The notes beneath the pieces were generated by a model. The model saw only the letters and a list, made by a program, of their open reading frames with translations. It was not told the DNA's origin and did no database searches. From assembly GCF_029227915.1 (NCBI RefSeq), contig NC_079877.1, positions 12,959,351-13,019,350 of the forward strand: DNA of 60,000 nucleotides, read 5' to 3'. This stretch comes from Hydractinia symbiolongicarpus. Taxonomy: Eukaryota; Cnidaria; Hydrozoa; Anthoathecata; Hydractiniidae. Shown piece by piece: positions 1-12,581 of this stretch. A program made the translations under genes and the position numbers. Every line of letters starts with the position of its first letter. Position 1 is the stretch's first letter.

Positions 1-148
1 TTTAGTTGACAAGAAATGTTTTGCATTTTAGTAAATTTAGAAAATATTTAGTTGACAAGAAATGTGACTAGAAAGGATGATGTTTTTCCAGTTTATTAAA
101 CTTATCAGTAAATAAAGTGGGCAAAATTTCTTGAAGTTGCATACTTAC

Positions 149-1415
149 ATTTCCAAAATACTTATCTAAGAGCTCCACATAACGATGAATACTTTCCAAC
201 GCAATCAATTCATTATCGCCAGGTTCGATACCAACAACAAAATACAAACTTGCGTATCTACAGAAACCAAAATAAATCAAAACACAAAATTAAACATACA
301 TAATGTATCAATAACTGCCATAGTGAGCAGGAGTCAGAACTCCTTCTTGCAAAAAATTAGCTTTCAGCTATAAACGAAACAGTACGACTATACAAAAGCT
401 TACTTCCCACCACTATTTTTATACCTTGTAGGACACAAAAATGTTGAAAGTTTCATTGTCTTAACTAAACGAAAGATACTATTAGAATTTTTGCTGTTTT
501 TTATCAAACTCTTTGAGGTTGCAAAAGCTTTTCATCCTCCTTTGGACATTGGAAACATAACAAAGATATGATTTATAAGGCTTCATGCTAGCTTTTGAAA
601 AAAATATCAGATCCATCTATTATTGAGACTCTCTTGTACTATACACTGTTTTGGGTATGCGATATATAACGTATTTTATTCACAAGTGATGATCGCCTAC
701 TGCGTGAAACTTGAGGTTTTTTGTAAATATTTTATCCATAATTTGAAATATATCTAATTCGCTCTGTAAACAAACCCATTCACATTAGTTTTCACGATTT
801 AATCTTGAATAATGAGTGGAAATATACTGCATGCAAATTTTACAAGAACAAAAATCAATTTTATACAACTTTAAATGTCATTACTACATCAAAACATACA
901 AATTAAATATATGAAAAAACATTTTTAGAATATCACTGTTGAAACATGTTTTATGATTTCAAAAAGAAAAAGGTTTTCACCTTTTGTAGCACACTTTGGT
1001 ATCTTTGTATTCCAGAAAGCTGCACATCTTTGGCTTCCTAGCTAATATGACAGTCAGCAGGTCCCTTAAAATTTTTTTCTTTTCTTTTACACTGTATGTA
1101 TGGTACCATTTTTGAAGTCTAACTTTTCCTTGTCGACTGAACAAGAAAATATATTTCCACTGAAAAATAAACACAAGAAAATTACAAAAGGGATGCCTTG
1201 GAACAAAGAATCAAAACCGATTACAGAATGGCAACATACATAAGTAGATACAAAAGGGCAAAAGTATTGTTTACATATGTAACAAAAAATGTAGTTTGAC
1301 ACAGCTGCAGCCTGCATTATATTCTCTTTTGATTTGGCTGTTTGATTCAGCATGTAGGCAGTCAATCATGTTTTAATAAATTTATAAGAAATAAGCAACA
1401 GATAATTTTTACCAT
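149..1415 (-). CDS. AP1S: AP-1 clathrin adaptor complex sigma subunit, 5' half (partial gene)
   Basis: Small sigma subunit of the AP-1 adaptor, which sorts cargo into clathrin-coated vesicles at the trans-Golgi network and endosomes. Three exons are visible: ATG-only exon 1 at 1413-1415 (donor GTAAAA), exon 2 at 981-1159 and exon 3 at 149-257; the rest lies beyond base 1. Exon 2 encodes [15 protein letters not shown] and [14 protein letters not shown], and exon 3 encodes YASLYF and [20 protein letters not shown], all near-identical to AP-1 sigma as I know it and closer to it than to AP-2 sigma. Exon 2 ends AAAAG before GTGAAA and exon 3 starts after CTGTAG, giving K-R-Y-A across the junction in frame. 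Exon 3 ends at GGAAAT before GTAAGT. The one-codon first exon matches the vertebrate gene structure; it is the least certain part because any ATG followed by GT could serve. Confidence 0.92.
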
Positions 1416-1630
1416 TTTTCTTTGTCTTTACAATTTCTCAAGTAAAACTAAAAGAAGAAAAATTGATTACATTTGCAATCAAAGTATAAGCATGCCAGAC
1501 TAGCTGAAGATTTAAGCCTTCTTTCATGCGCACAGGATACATTTTATGTAACAATGATATATAATATATAGTTGTTAGCCCGTGGAACAATCCACAGCTT
1601 CGCCAGTCGCAGCTAAGTTACCATTTTGCG

Positions 1631-1660
1631 TGACAGACAGACGGACGGACAGACAGACAT
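1631..1660. repeat. GACA/GACG microsatellite
   Basis: Tandem GACA and GACG tetranucleotides, followed by a short AT-rich stretch. It resembles the microsatellite ends of dispersed repeats, but no larger element boundary was found. Confidence 0.7.
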
Positions 1661-2270
1661 ATACGGCTATTATAATATAGATAACACCTACACTCAGTAA
1701 TTATTGTATTAAGTTACAATACATTGTAACACAGCATTATTTAAGCTTTACATTTTGACAGCACAAGTTTTTTTCAAATGTAACTCCATCTTTATTTAAG
1801 CCTCAAAACTACTAGGTATTTATAATTTTTTTAAACTTTACAATTGCATTTTCCCCTCATGTTATTATTTGAAAAAAAGATCAATTACTAAAAAAGACTA
1901 AAGATGAAAAAAGAATATGTTGAAACATGTATCTATAAAAAAAAATACGTAGTGTTTACTAAACAAAGACTTCTTTTGCAGATCTGTTTTATAGGTTGTT
2001 TGTTAGATTATTATAAATCTCAGATGTTCAATGTTTAATTTTATTTAATTAGTGGTTTCTTAGTTTTTCAACCAAATCTCTTCCTAAACCCTTGGTATTT
2101 TCTTGCTCATAAAGAAAGTGTATTAGAACACATTATGAAGAACATTACTCGTTACATGCTAATTATCTTTTTGTAATCATACTGATATTTGTAGTTATTT
2201 TTGACATTTTTTTATTGTACTGTATATAATTCAACCCTATCTGTTGTGTTATTTTAGAAGAAATATATAT

Positions 2271-2304
2271 ACTTACTTAACTACTTACTTACTTACTTTA
2301 CTTG
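2271..2304. repeat. ACTT microsatellite
   Basis: Imperfect tandem run of the tetranucleotide ACTT in AT-rich non-coding DNA upstream of the AP-1 sigma gene. Confidence 0.8.
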
Positions 2305-2530
2305 AGTGATGTACTTATTTTAAATTTTTATCTTATAAATAAAAGAATTACTTTACTTATGAAAAGTCATCAAGAAATTGAAAATGTTTTTTAGAATGTA
2401 ATTGGCACAGAATAACGTCAAATGCTTTTGTATAAAACCTATTAGGCTAACTGGAGATAAGATATGTTCAACGTTATACATGGTAGCAATCAACCAGGAG
2501 ACTGAGTGTGATTTTTTTTTACCACCTTTG

Positions 2531-2577
2531 AAGAATAAGATTGGGAAGAATAAGATTAGGAAGAATAAGATTGGGGA
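2531..2577. repeat. Three-unit 15-bp tandem repeat
   Basis: Three consecutive copies of a 15-bp unit close to AAGAATAAGATTGGG. They lie in a short open frame whose lysine- and asparagine-rich product is simply the translation of the repeat, so no gene is called. Confidence 0.8.
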
Positions 2578-2654
2578 AAATCATTCTGGGTTGCAAATAA
2601 ATTTTCTGAGGTTACTGATTGGTTAATTCCATCGTCCTTTGCTCACATGGTCAA

Positions 2655-4400
2655 TACAGCAAACCCTTAAAGAGAACCCAGGGTGTAAAACGCAGCCCTT
2701 AAAATTAGAATTTTTTTACGTCGGCAATAAAACTGCCGATAGAAAAGAGATACATTTCAACTGATTTGCATCGGCATTGTGTCGGCATTTTTTTTTGTAG
2801 TAAAATTTTTCAGCTGGCAAAAACTTTCGTCATTCACCTTGTATTGGGGCTAGACCTAACATAAATTCGATGTATTGATCTCCTAAGACAATGACAAATG
2901 GAAACGGAGTACAAGTCCCATTGACCTACCTTCCCGATGATGTACTTCGTTAAGTTAATAGTTCACTGCCAACTGGCTTTCTATGTGTTTTGAGACGAAT
3001 TCATTAGAAAGTACGTTGTGCACGTGTTATTTACGAACTGAAGGTCAGGGCATTCAATAAGTTATATATCGCAGAAGTCGCCGGTGGTATTGTCACCAGC
3101 ACAGTTCACCATGAAGCAAAACTGTACAGGAGACTCAATATAAAGAGTCTTTGCAGAACATCTCTCCTCACAAAACAGGGCTGACTTATTGCCTGCTGTG
3201 TCGTGTGGGAGAGAGAACTTCCGGACTTCATTTTAATACGATATACAATTTTTCGATTATTATTATTACGAATCGAATGGCATCACAGTATTTCTGTAAC
3301 GTGAATAATTTTAGTGATAATGACCTAACTTACTGAAAATAGAGTGTAATTATTCTTCAGTCGAAATGAGTGGGAGAAGCTCAAACAATACCACAATTAA
3401 CATTATTTGATTCTGCTTGCCACAGTTCCTTTCAAATTTTCATTATTTTTGTTGTTTTGATAATGACATCTACATACTTTGCAAAACACTTTAGCGATTT
3501 CATTAGAGTCATTTTACGATTCAAACCCTAACTCAGGAAAATTCCACGAAAGAACTGTTTTCTTTTTCACCATGTTTACTTTTTTATTTTATTTTCGTGA
3601 ATTCAGAAAATTATTCCATCCGTCAGTTTCGAATGAAATAAACCACCCGCCAAATACTGTGTGCATTCCCGTGTGCATTCCCATGTGGAGACCTGGTCTC
3701 TTTTAGGATAAGGAACTCGAGAAAAATGTATGCCAGTTTTCATATTACACCAGAGAAAATGTGATATAAAAATTCACCACAAAGGCTTTAATATTACAAA
3801 GAATAACATGCGATCAGTTGAAAAGTTTGTTTTTCAAAAAAAAAAATGGTATTAGAAACCAGGTTATAATACATGAACAGGTACGATAGAAATATACATA
3901 AGCACATGTTCTTAAAAGTCCGCCAAAATAAAGATTAATTCTTTGTTAATTTTTTTCTTCGTTGATGTTGAAAATGAATTGTTGTTTTTAAAAATTTCAT
4001 AACAAAATTACGTTGGCAATTTTTTTGCCGACGCAACTACAGCATTTTCTCATTTTATGTCGGCAATCACTGCTGACGCTAATTTTAAGGGCTGAAAATG
4101 ATGTTGGACTTATATTACAGAGATTATAAAGTTGATTAACAAGTCTTTTAAGTTTTTTAAAAAGTTTCTTTTGTTCTCAAGACATTCACATTTAAAGAAC
4201 ATGAGATTTTATTATGCTGCATATATTATGATGTCATATTTAAGTAATGGCAAATTTTGACATATTCTGTCATCAGTAAATTTGGACCTATTAAGGGATG
4301 TGCATTTAACTTTATCAAAGGGTAGATATTATAAAGCTAAATTGATCAACATAAAATTTTCTGCCAAAATGACACTCGTTTGCTCGTCTCAGGCCTCCTA
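2655..4400 (+). repeat. Old interspersed repeat R1, copy 1, interrupted by a transposon
   Basis: Bases 2655-2692 and 4095-4400 together match, with divergence, a second copy at about 27440-27790. Shared landmarks in order are GGTGTAAAA, then AATGATGTTG, a TTCTCAAGA(C/T)ATTCACATTTAAAGAA-type segment, ATGTCATA, TTTTGACAT, AAGGGATG, and a TTTGCT(C/T)GTCTCA segment. The transposon at 2693-4094 splits copy 1 exactly between the first two landmarks. No coding potential is seen; the family is not identified. Confidence 0.75.
2693..4094. mobile_element. Non-autonomous DNA transposon with 16-bp terminal inverted repeats
   Basis: The element begins CAGCCCTTAAAATTAG and ends with its exact reverse complement. 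Sub-terminal regions repeat short GTCGGCAA / TGCCGA words on both sides. Flanking bases are AAAACG on the left and AAAATG on the right, a 6-bp target duplication differing by one CpG-type transition. The uninterrupted repeat copy near 27470 reads GTGTAAAATGATG and so shows the empty site. No transposase was recognised inside the 1.4 kb; the short frames within are probably non-functional. The 6-bp duplication and CAG end are compatible with a hAT-type element, but that is inference. Confidence 0.85.
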
Positions 4401-7065
4401 ATATTTTGCTGATGATTCCATAACTTAGGATCTGCATGTCGGTTTGCAATCAAATTTTGTGAGTAAACATACAGGGCTTACTCAGAAAATTTTATTGCAA
4501 TCAAAGTAGCAGATTCCAAGTTAGAACTCCCATAATTACAGTACAGTCTTGACATGCTTTTAAATCAATTAAAACTTAGATTTTGTCTTCTGACCATGAT
4601 AAATTAATTACACAGATTTCCGAAGGCATTAAAAGTTTTATTACTTTCTGCCATGTTAATTTTCAAATATGATTAGCTCAGGCTGAAGCTATTACTAATA
4701 ACTTAAAATTGCACAGGGTGAGGTTAAGCTTTTGTAGGTTAAAATCATATATACTTTAAACAAAACACAGCGTGTCTATACCCAACTGCTACTCATTTTA
4801 TATTCTGCAATTTTAGGTCACCCCTGACTTCCTCACTAATTTTGATGGACATACTTTTCTTATAATATATAGATCTTTTATAGACAAATTAGGAGAACAT
4901 CTTCATTATCTCTTCATTATCTCTTTTTTTTTAATTATCTTTTTCTAAGCATTGTTACTCACTAAGTCACCTTTGTTTAAGTAAAGTATTATGCACTTTG
5001 CCTTGCAGACCTGGAAATTATATGTCACAAGGCTTATTATCAGCTAATTACGCTAGCAATAGACTATTTAGGCTGTGTGCAGTCATATTGAAAATATCCC
5101 ACAGGAAATTAAGCCGTTTTTCAGATGCAACCCTGTTCAAAAAAAAGGAGCCATATAACAGCAGCATGCTTTCTTAAATAACAAAAAAACTTAACGCTAA
5201 TCTTCTAACAGCACAAACATAACAAGAATATATATATTCAGGTCATCAGAAGTATGTTTTATAGACTGTTTTAGCTAAAAGGATATTGCGACTTTGCAAC
5301 AGAAAAGAAATCAGCAGTAAAAAACATGTTAATAACCTAATTAGGAGAGACATTTCTCTTAAATAGAATGAGGGTGCCGATAACAATGCCCGAAAAACAA
5401 ACAAAAAAAAAACAGACTCTAATATGATTCAAAAAAACTATTAAAATTACAATAAACTTTACCATGTGGTAGCGAAGTTCTTAAAAAAACTGTTTTTGAT
5501 GGTTTTTGATAAAGTTTACTTTATAAATAACTTATACATAAACTTTATTAACTCCTTTCTCTTCAAGCGCCTTCTTCCCAACTATCGTCCGCATGGTTTG
5601 TTACAAGGAATTTGAATTTGATCAGGAATGTTCTGGGTGAGCTCGGGAAAGTGCGGTCGGTTTCAGGGGACAACCGCCAATTTTATTCAAAAAGTTGCCC
5701 GAACTCGCCCGTATATATGCAGGTGTTTGTGGCTTATCTGCACCCTTTTTAAATAGAGTAATAAAGCTGATATTATAATCTAGACTGTCGTAGCCTAAAT
5801 TGGAGTTAGGTGTCCCTTTTGGACTGTCTAGGGCCTTTAAAAAGCTCCTATTAGAACTAGCTACAGATATTTCTGTCCAGCTAAACAACGACCTTATGTA
5901 TGGATTAATCAATTAAAGCTATTATCGAGCACTCCACCCACACACTGAGCTAACCAATATCCCCACAATTTCCCTATCGTTTTTTGTTTCGTTCTGATAA
6001 CAAAACAAAATTAAAAGCGTAATAACTATACCTCAGCATTTTCTGTATATATATGAAAAAGGCGATAGATCTAACCTTTACAAAAGTGCGTTCGTTGGTT
6101 GTGTGAGACTGTCGTTTTAGGTACCGCTGTCAAAAAATAATAATATACGCACCACCATTCATTTTCGTAAAAACCAAACAATAACATTATAAATCCTCAA
6201 TATGGGTAAGTATGTAGGTATTCTATGCGGGTTAAAAAAGGGTAGACCGGCAGTCCCCGATGTGCGCATGAGGGCGCACAACTTGCGGATCGTGTCACTG
6301 GGCGCCACGAGGGGTACTAATGAGGCGCATGCATGCAACGTTTTGCATCGCACGAGCATGTAAAAGTACCATCGTCTGCTAAAACTAAATAAATTGTTGC
6401 AACACAAAAAAAGCCCCTGGGATGAAAAACCTTAGGGACAAATTTGTTGCAAGGATAAAGTTTGTTTCTGTCGACTGTTATAAGATTAAAAAAAATCCCT
6501 ACTACAAAACCAAAAAAAAGAGAAAAGAAAAGGAAATCCAGCCATTAATGTCTCTCCAGTGGCTAAGTAACAAAGTATTAATCTTCCTGTAAAACAACGT
6601 ATTTTCTCATCGCAGTTTATTGCTGTTGCAAACTACCAGGTAAAGGATTTTCCAGGTAAAAAATAGTCAAACTTCTTATAACTATGTTGAAATATACAGT
6701 AAGATGCTCCACACATGTCTCTATTACTCAGGCAAGGTCTGATCTTACATCGTTTTCTCCTCCTTCTTCTCAAAACAGCGCACCGGCATCCCAAAATTTT
6801 TTAACTGCGCCATAGCTTTTATTGTTTACTGCAAAAGTTCCTCGTCTTATTTGTTGAAGTTTAGCGTTGGTTCTTGAGGTGAATACACATAAAACATTTT
6901 TATGTGGATGTTATGAAACAAGTACCATATAAGTATAAAAAAATGAGCAGATCCAACTGAAAATTTAGACGTTCTTATATAAAAAAGTGCACTCTGGGAC
7001 TCGTTTTATTTACTTCGAAATAGATGTATTAACTTGAAAGTTGTAAAATACAAGCGCAAAAAGTT
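4401..7065. other. Intergenic stretch without a supported gene
   Basis: AT-rich DNA. Two GC-richer islands stand out, near 5630-5720 and 6230-6365. Both sit within minus-strand open frames (5622-5912 and 6159-6407) whose products match nothing I recognise and lack splice or start context. No RNA gene or inverted-repeat element was found. Confidence 0.6.
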
Positions 7066-7162
7066 CGTCCTCATCCCCAGGGTATCAAAAGTGTCTAATG
7101 TCAAAGCCGCTAGCGCTTTCGCTGACCTCGAGTTTAAAAAGGCAAGAACCTCTGGGACGAGG
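7066..7162. repeat. MITE-like repeat with CTGGGACGAGG ends (copy 1)
   Basis: Left end GTCCTCATCCCCAG and right end TCTGGGACGAGG are inverted relatives of each other. The same end motif recurs at 8232-8311, 12582-12636 and 32551-32640. Confidence 0.55.
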
Positions 7163-8231
7163 CTGCAAAAAGTTATCCTATGTGAAAAATAATCGACAAT
7201 CTAGGTACCAGCTTCTTTTATACTTTGACGTAAAATTTAAAACAAATAGAAAAACAGGAGCTAACGGCGTTGAGTGTATCAGCGATAGGTTGTTATCGAC
7301 GATAACATCAAGATCAACGAAAAACAAGCATAACAACTAGTATGTTTCTTTAAATTTTACTTTATTATGTCGTTAGATATATATATAATAGTAGATATTT
7401 TTATTTATGATATTTATTTTTATTTACACATTATTTCTTAAGTATACACTATTTACAGTGTTATTTGCACCTATATTCATGTCTCTGTCGAGTATTCTTT
7501 TGATTACCTAAGTATAATAAATAAATAAATATTACTACGTCTACGTGCCCTCATCACAGGGGTTGACAAATTTTTGTAAGGAGAAATATAAGTTTAATTT
7601 TTACTGTACATGCACCAAAAAAAATTTTTTTGAATGCTTCTTAGTACGCAGACTTTTCGGGAAATATGCAACATAGTTAAATATAGCTTATCTTGCGCTT
7701 CATTTTTATAAGCCAGGGTCACAGTACACACCACTTTCTAGGAAAGGTGACGCCAAAGGGTCGGAAGTATACTTGCCCCACCCACCCACTAATTTTTCGT
7801 TAAAATATAAAGAAGTCAGTAGTTATCTGCAAATACTTTCAAATTGATGTGCTAATCCTATGATTTAAAACAGAAAAGTAAATCTCCGTTGAAGCAATTT
7901 GGGGACATCGCAGAGGATTTGGAATTTATTTTGTATTGTGCATCACTTCTATGTTTTTATTGTATTTTAACATCTTCCTCTGTGCAGTTGTACCTAATAA
8001 TAAAGCAACTGTACTGCACCCCTATAAATTAACATCAAGTTTTTTTAAAAGCAGTGTTTTCCTAAACCATCCTTTTCATAAAATCAGTGAATGGTTTTAA
8101 TAAGCAGCATTGCATGGCGTACACAGAATGTTACATTCGCATACAATTAACAGATTAAATAGCATTGATTTGTACACAGGAAAAATAATTTATCTATCCC
8201 CGCCAGAGATTAAAAATGCCGTTATTTGCAA

Positions 8232-8311
8232 CCTCGTTCCCAGCGCATTTTGCCTTGTTGTTGGCCACTCCGAAATAACGGCTCAGGGGCCACAAGACCC
8301 TGGGGACGAGG
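8232..8311. repeat. MITE-like repeat with CTGGGGACGAGG ends (copy 2)
   Basis: Left CCTCGTTCCCAG and right CTGGGGACGAGG form an imperfect terminal inverted repeat. Outside them, GTTATTTGCAA and TGCGTTATTT extend the symmetry. Confidence 0.6.
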
Positions 8312-8577
8312 ATGCGTTATTTGAAGCGGTAAGGTATAATATTGAATAGAAAGAAGGAATAGCTTTTTTTTCGACGTATTCGTAATCATAAATTTTCATT
8401 ATATTTCGCCTAAACACAACTATTCGGACTATATATATACCATTGTTAAACATCACGTCAGGTGAAAAAAATCAAAGCAAAAGGAGCAATTAGTGTTTCT
8501 GAAACTCAAAATAATTTGCAAATAAAAAATTAGAATAAAATAAAAACGCAAGACTTAGCTAAACTATACACCGTCTC

Positions 8578-9810
8578 TTACAAATCTACAACAAAATCGC
8601 TTAATAACTTTGCGTTTGCAGTATTAGCCCTCCTGCGACCTTCAGATAGTCTGTCATGTTGTTCAAACTCAACATCAGTTGATGTTGTATAACTGCGATG
8701 TCGTCTCGAGGAAGGAAGTCTTCTAATAAATGACTCGGTTACCGTAGAAATTGATAAATCGCGGTTTTTTGCAAAACTTGCCCAAAAACAGAAACACTGG
8801 TTGATATAATGTCGGAAACCACTGTGCATTCTGTAGTATATAAATACGTTTGCACACGAGTTCGCGGTGTGAAGCGCTTTGAGAGAAGAGTTAATTTTCA
8901 AAGTCAGTGGAGTTACTTTGATACCATTTCCATCAAACCAAGAAATGATATGAATTAAATGAAACATGTCTCTCGGTAGTGTTAATACAAAAAATACTGT
9001 TGCTAAGACAACTAGAAGACGAATTACTTTAGCGTTGTCTCGTTTTCGTTTCTTCCAGTGTTCTCCAAGAACACTTTCCTCCGCGTTTAGATGTGAGAAA
9101 ATGCGCCAGTTAGTAAACGCAAATACAAAGATCAAAGTAATATCTTGTATGAGAAAAGAAATGATGGTTGGTACGCTGTATGAGGCGGCTCTTACGTTGT
9201 CCACCAAGCACTGATGGTTCTTATTAATAGAAAGACTAAATCCATAATGGAAGTTCAATAATGCAGAATAGAACAATACTCCCAACATGCATATCTTAAT
9301 ATGCAGAGTTTTAAAATGATCTTTAAAAGGATGGACAATAGTTCGTTGTCGGTCAAACGCTATAATGATAAAAATTCCACCCGATGACGTTGTCGCGATA
9401 GGACCTAATGGCAACAGAAACTTACACGCCCAATATCCCATATGCCAATGAAAGTTTGTAAACATCCAATACATATAAAGAGTTGGGTTTAAAATGGAAG
9501 CACCGAAGTCAACCATAGATAAACAACTGAATAGAAATTCTGGTACTGAACGATTTCTTCGTTTTTTGATGCCAAAGTAGTGAAATATTAAACCATTTCC
9601 CGCTGTACCAACCACAAAAATCAATGAGAATAAGACAATTAGAGTAAGTTCTATCGTTGTATAACCAGTATTTTGCGGAACGTTTGGCGGCAAAGTCGAT
9701 GTGGCCGGGGATGAAGTGGATAGTTTCACCCATTCAGTAGATGCATTTGTTGTGTCTATCGCTTCGATGGATGTGTTAAGTGAAGTTAGAAAATTGGCTA
9801 CATTCTTCAT
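8578..9810 (-). CDS. Class A (rhodopsin-like) G protein-coupled receptor, orphan
   Basis: A 410-residue, intronless seven-helix receptor expected in the plasma membrane and coupling to heterotrimeric G proteins; the ligand is not inferable. The N-terminus carries potential N-glycosylation sites (NTS near residue 12, NAS near 22). TM1 spans about 51-78 with the G-N pair at 71-72. TM2 spans about 90-115 with D101 in LSMVDF. TM3 has C129 and ends D153-R-Q in place of D-R-Y. TM4 is about 170-192 and lacks the usual tryptophan. C201 in the second extracellular loop can pair with C129. TM5 is about 212-236, and TM6 about 262-288 with P279. TM7 ends N321-V-F-I-Y325, so the NPxxY proline is replaced. 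Cysteines 339 and 341 could be palmitoylated, and an Arg/Ser-rich tail follows. The start is the first ATG of the frame. Divergent intronless receptors of this kind are typical of cnidarian lineage-specific GPCR expansions; family assignment is uncertain. Confidence 0.9.
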   Translation of the reverse strand: MKNVANFLTSLNTSIEAIDTTNASTEWVKLSTSSPATSTLPPNVPQNTGYTTIELTLIVLFSLIFVVGTAGNGLIFHYFGIKKRRNRSVPEFLFSCLSMVDFGASILNPTLYMYWMFTNFHWHMGYWACKFLLPLGPIATTSSGGIFIIIAFDRQRTIVHPFKDHFKTLHIKICMLGVLFYSALLNFHYGFSLSINKNHQCLVDNVRAASYSVPTIISFLIQDITLIFVFAFTNWRIFSHLNAEESVLGEHWKKRKRDNAKVIRLLVVLATVFFVLTLPRDMFHLIHIISWFDGNGIKVTPLTLKINSSLKALHTANSCANVFIYYRMHSGFRHYINQCFCFWASFAKNRDLSISTVTESFIRRLPSSRRHRSYTTSTDVEFEQHDRLSEGRRRANTANAKLLSDFVVDL

Positions 9811-12581
9811 TTTCTCTGCTTATTTCCAATTTCCAAGTTAAATCATCATTTTTTTAGATCTGAAAATAAATTTTACGTGAACATGTTAAACATACTATCC
9901 TACATATTTTCTATTTTACTTGTTTTGAAAATTTACGCCCATCTAAAGAAGAATCTTTTACTTAGAACGTACACGACAAAAAAAGTGATAATTCCTGCGG
10001 TAAAACAGAACAGTAAAAATAAATGCATGAATAAAAAAAATAGAAAAAATTTACGTGGGACTAATACTTCTTAGTTTTCTTTTTATAATTTATCTTGGTC
10101 TACCAATCGTTTTTTAGGGCGTTTAAATTGACGCAATGACTTGGTAGTTAACATTTTCCGGCAGTCAAAACAGAATTTTAAAATAGGAAAGTTTTCTTTC
10201 CAGCAACAAAGTGACGGCGCAAGCATTTCTACAATACCGTGACATCCCACATACACATGAAGCATCATTTACACCGTCTTTTCATAACCATATACAGCAA
10301 ATTGAAGACGTGATCGAAGTCAAAGAATTTTTATCTATCCTCTGCTAAATTATTCTCTTTAATGTTCCGCCGATTATAGAAAGTGGATTACAATTTCCAA
10401 ATCTCTAAGATCATTAATTTTAGTCTGTGAATAAATAATTTGCCAAAAAATTTTAATATAGAAAAAGCACGAACTCTTTCTGTTAAAATTTTTTAAAAAA
10501 AGGGGGGTTTATTTTTGGCTAGTTTAAGGAACATGCTAAGAAAAAGTAGGAGAAAATTTTTTGACAATGGGTTTTTTTTCAGCTAGATTAATTAGAAACA
10601 TATGAACAATTTTCTACTCTATATATATGTTGATATATATAGTGTTTATATATATATTTTCTTCTTCTTTGTATATATATCTATATATTTTTCTTGAATA
10701 GACATTTTTAATTGAAAAAGAAGACGGGGTACTCATTTTTGACCTGAAAAAAAAATTGAAAAAAGAAGTCTGAAAGCCAAATTATATAACTCATAAGTAA
10801 GCCAAAAAAACTAATTCGACAGATTTTAATATAAAAAACAAACGTATCCATCTGTTATGGACTTTTACCATTCTCTGCTCCAAAAATGTATGTTCTGCGT
10901 CCATAAACCTTTTATAAGTGGCACAACAAAAAGAAAATATAATAAGTTAAATCAGAAAGCAAATAAAGTAAAAAAAAGAAACAATAATAGAGGAGTTGTG
11001 TATGTGATTCCGTACTTTAAAAGATGTGATGGAATGAACGTCCAACGAGTGACTAATTTCACTTCGTACTTTATGAACGTAACACGTTCTTTTCACTATT
11101 TCTTTACCTTTGCCATTATTTTTTAATTAGGATTTCTTGTTTACCATTACAAATATTTTGGCGGCAAAATAACACAAGTAAATTTGAAAATATACCACAC
11201 GAAGAACTAGTTTAAAAATCTCTTTAGAATTTTCTATACATTTAAAATTGTTTTGTACAGACCTTGACTTTTACGCCTTTCGGATTAGTCAAAAAAAGAT
11301 TTTAGAAAATTTTTGACGTAATCACAAAATAAGCACAAAATAATAATACCCATAATGTGTGTGTTTTTGCGTCAAAACCAGATTGTGCTACAGAATGCAC
11401 GAAGTATGTAAAAGATGCACGAAACATCGATGCGGAGAACATACACGACAGGCAAAATTCTGTAATACTTATATAATATTTTTTGACTCCTCAACCTTGG
11501 ACTTCTCGCTTTCCAATAATTTTAAATCCAGCAATTTCATTAAATTGTTTTTCGTAAATTTACTTTCATTTGGGCAAACAGTCGGCTTACCGTAAATTTA
11601 TTTTGACGTTTAAAAAAGGTGAAATAATAATAACTTTGTTTATATTAAAGCTCAATTTCTTCTGTGCTGATTGGCATAACGCAGAAAAAAATAGAAGAGA
11701 AAAATACTCCCTTTGCTTTCTTTTAAGTTCTTTGTAATCGTTTCAGGAATTTTATTGTTGAAATAATAACAATTCCAAATTCTTAATTGTTTGCGCAGTT
11801 TTCAGGTTGTCGAGAAGAATTTAAGAATAGTAAACTACCCTGTCTCCATCGCCTTAACATCAAATTATAATAAATAGGGAACGGATAAAAGAATGAATGA
11901 GTGAATAAATGAATGAATGAATACACCTTTTTTATATGACTTCAGCCTTAGGTGTTCTTATTATTTCGCTTGTTAAGCTTTATTCTTGTTCTGTTCTTAT
12001 AGTAAATTTCAAATATTTGCGGTGTAAAATCGAAAATTCAGATTTCGCAGAATCGTAAAAATTTATTTTACGAAAATTTCTACCTTAAAAGATGTATTTT
12101 TCCATGTTTGTTGAATTTTGTATGAAAAAAGAGAAAATCAGTAAAAATTACAATAACCACAAACAAACAAACAATGAAATTAGTACTTTGATATCTTTTA
12201 TAAATATCTAAAAGCAGAGACAAGCAGACTACAAAAATTAAAGAAAAAGGCCCGTCAGAAAAAAAGATACAAACAAAAAAAGTGAAATTAAACAAACAAA
12301 GAAAGAAAAAATTCATTTTTAACTTGATTTTATTTTATAATAAAAATTAAACCTATTGTTCCAAGTGTCTCGGAATTTTTGACATTAGACTTTTTTAAAA
12401 CTTCTAGTCAAAAGTTACTACAAAAGACCTTATCGTTAGTTATCGCTTATTTTATTGTGCTTTTATCAAACTGATACGCTAGGCACGATTTATTTAGAAG
12501 TTTCTTAAACATATTAACACGTGGGTAACTGTTAACATTAGTTATATTTGCTAAAAAAATTTCTCTTAAATTTCTCTCAAA
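9811..12581. other. AT-rich intergenic region
   Basis: Upstream region of the GPCR gene and beyond. It holds a TA-rich microsatellite cluster (about 10615-10695) and a GAATGA run (about 11893-11925). A minus-strand open frame at 10083-10268 begins with ATG and has a Cys-rich, Lys-rich product. It has no recognised homology, so no gene is called. Confidence 0.6.

Noticed and set aside
5622-5912. 96-codon minus-strand frame with a moderately protein-like composition
   Set aside because: No recognised domain, no start or splice context; more likely a repeat fragment.
10083-10268. Cys/Lys-rich 61-residue minus-strand frame
   Set aside because: Complete from ATG to stop but with no homology, signal peptide or neighbours that support a gene.
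10600-10700. TA-rich repeats as a possible regulatory or origin-like structure
   Set aside because: Plain TATATA microsatellite; similar runs occur all over the window.
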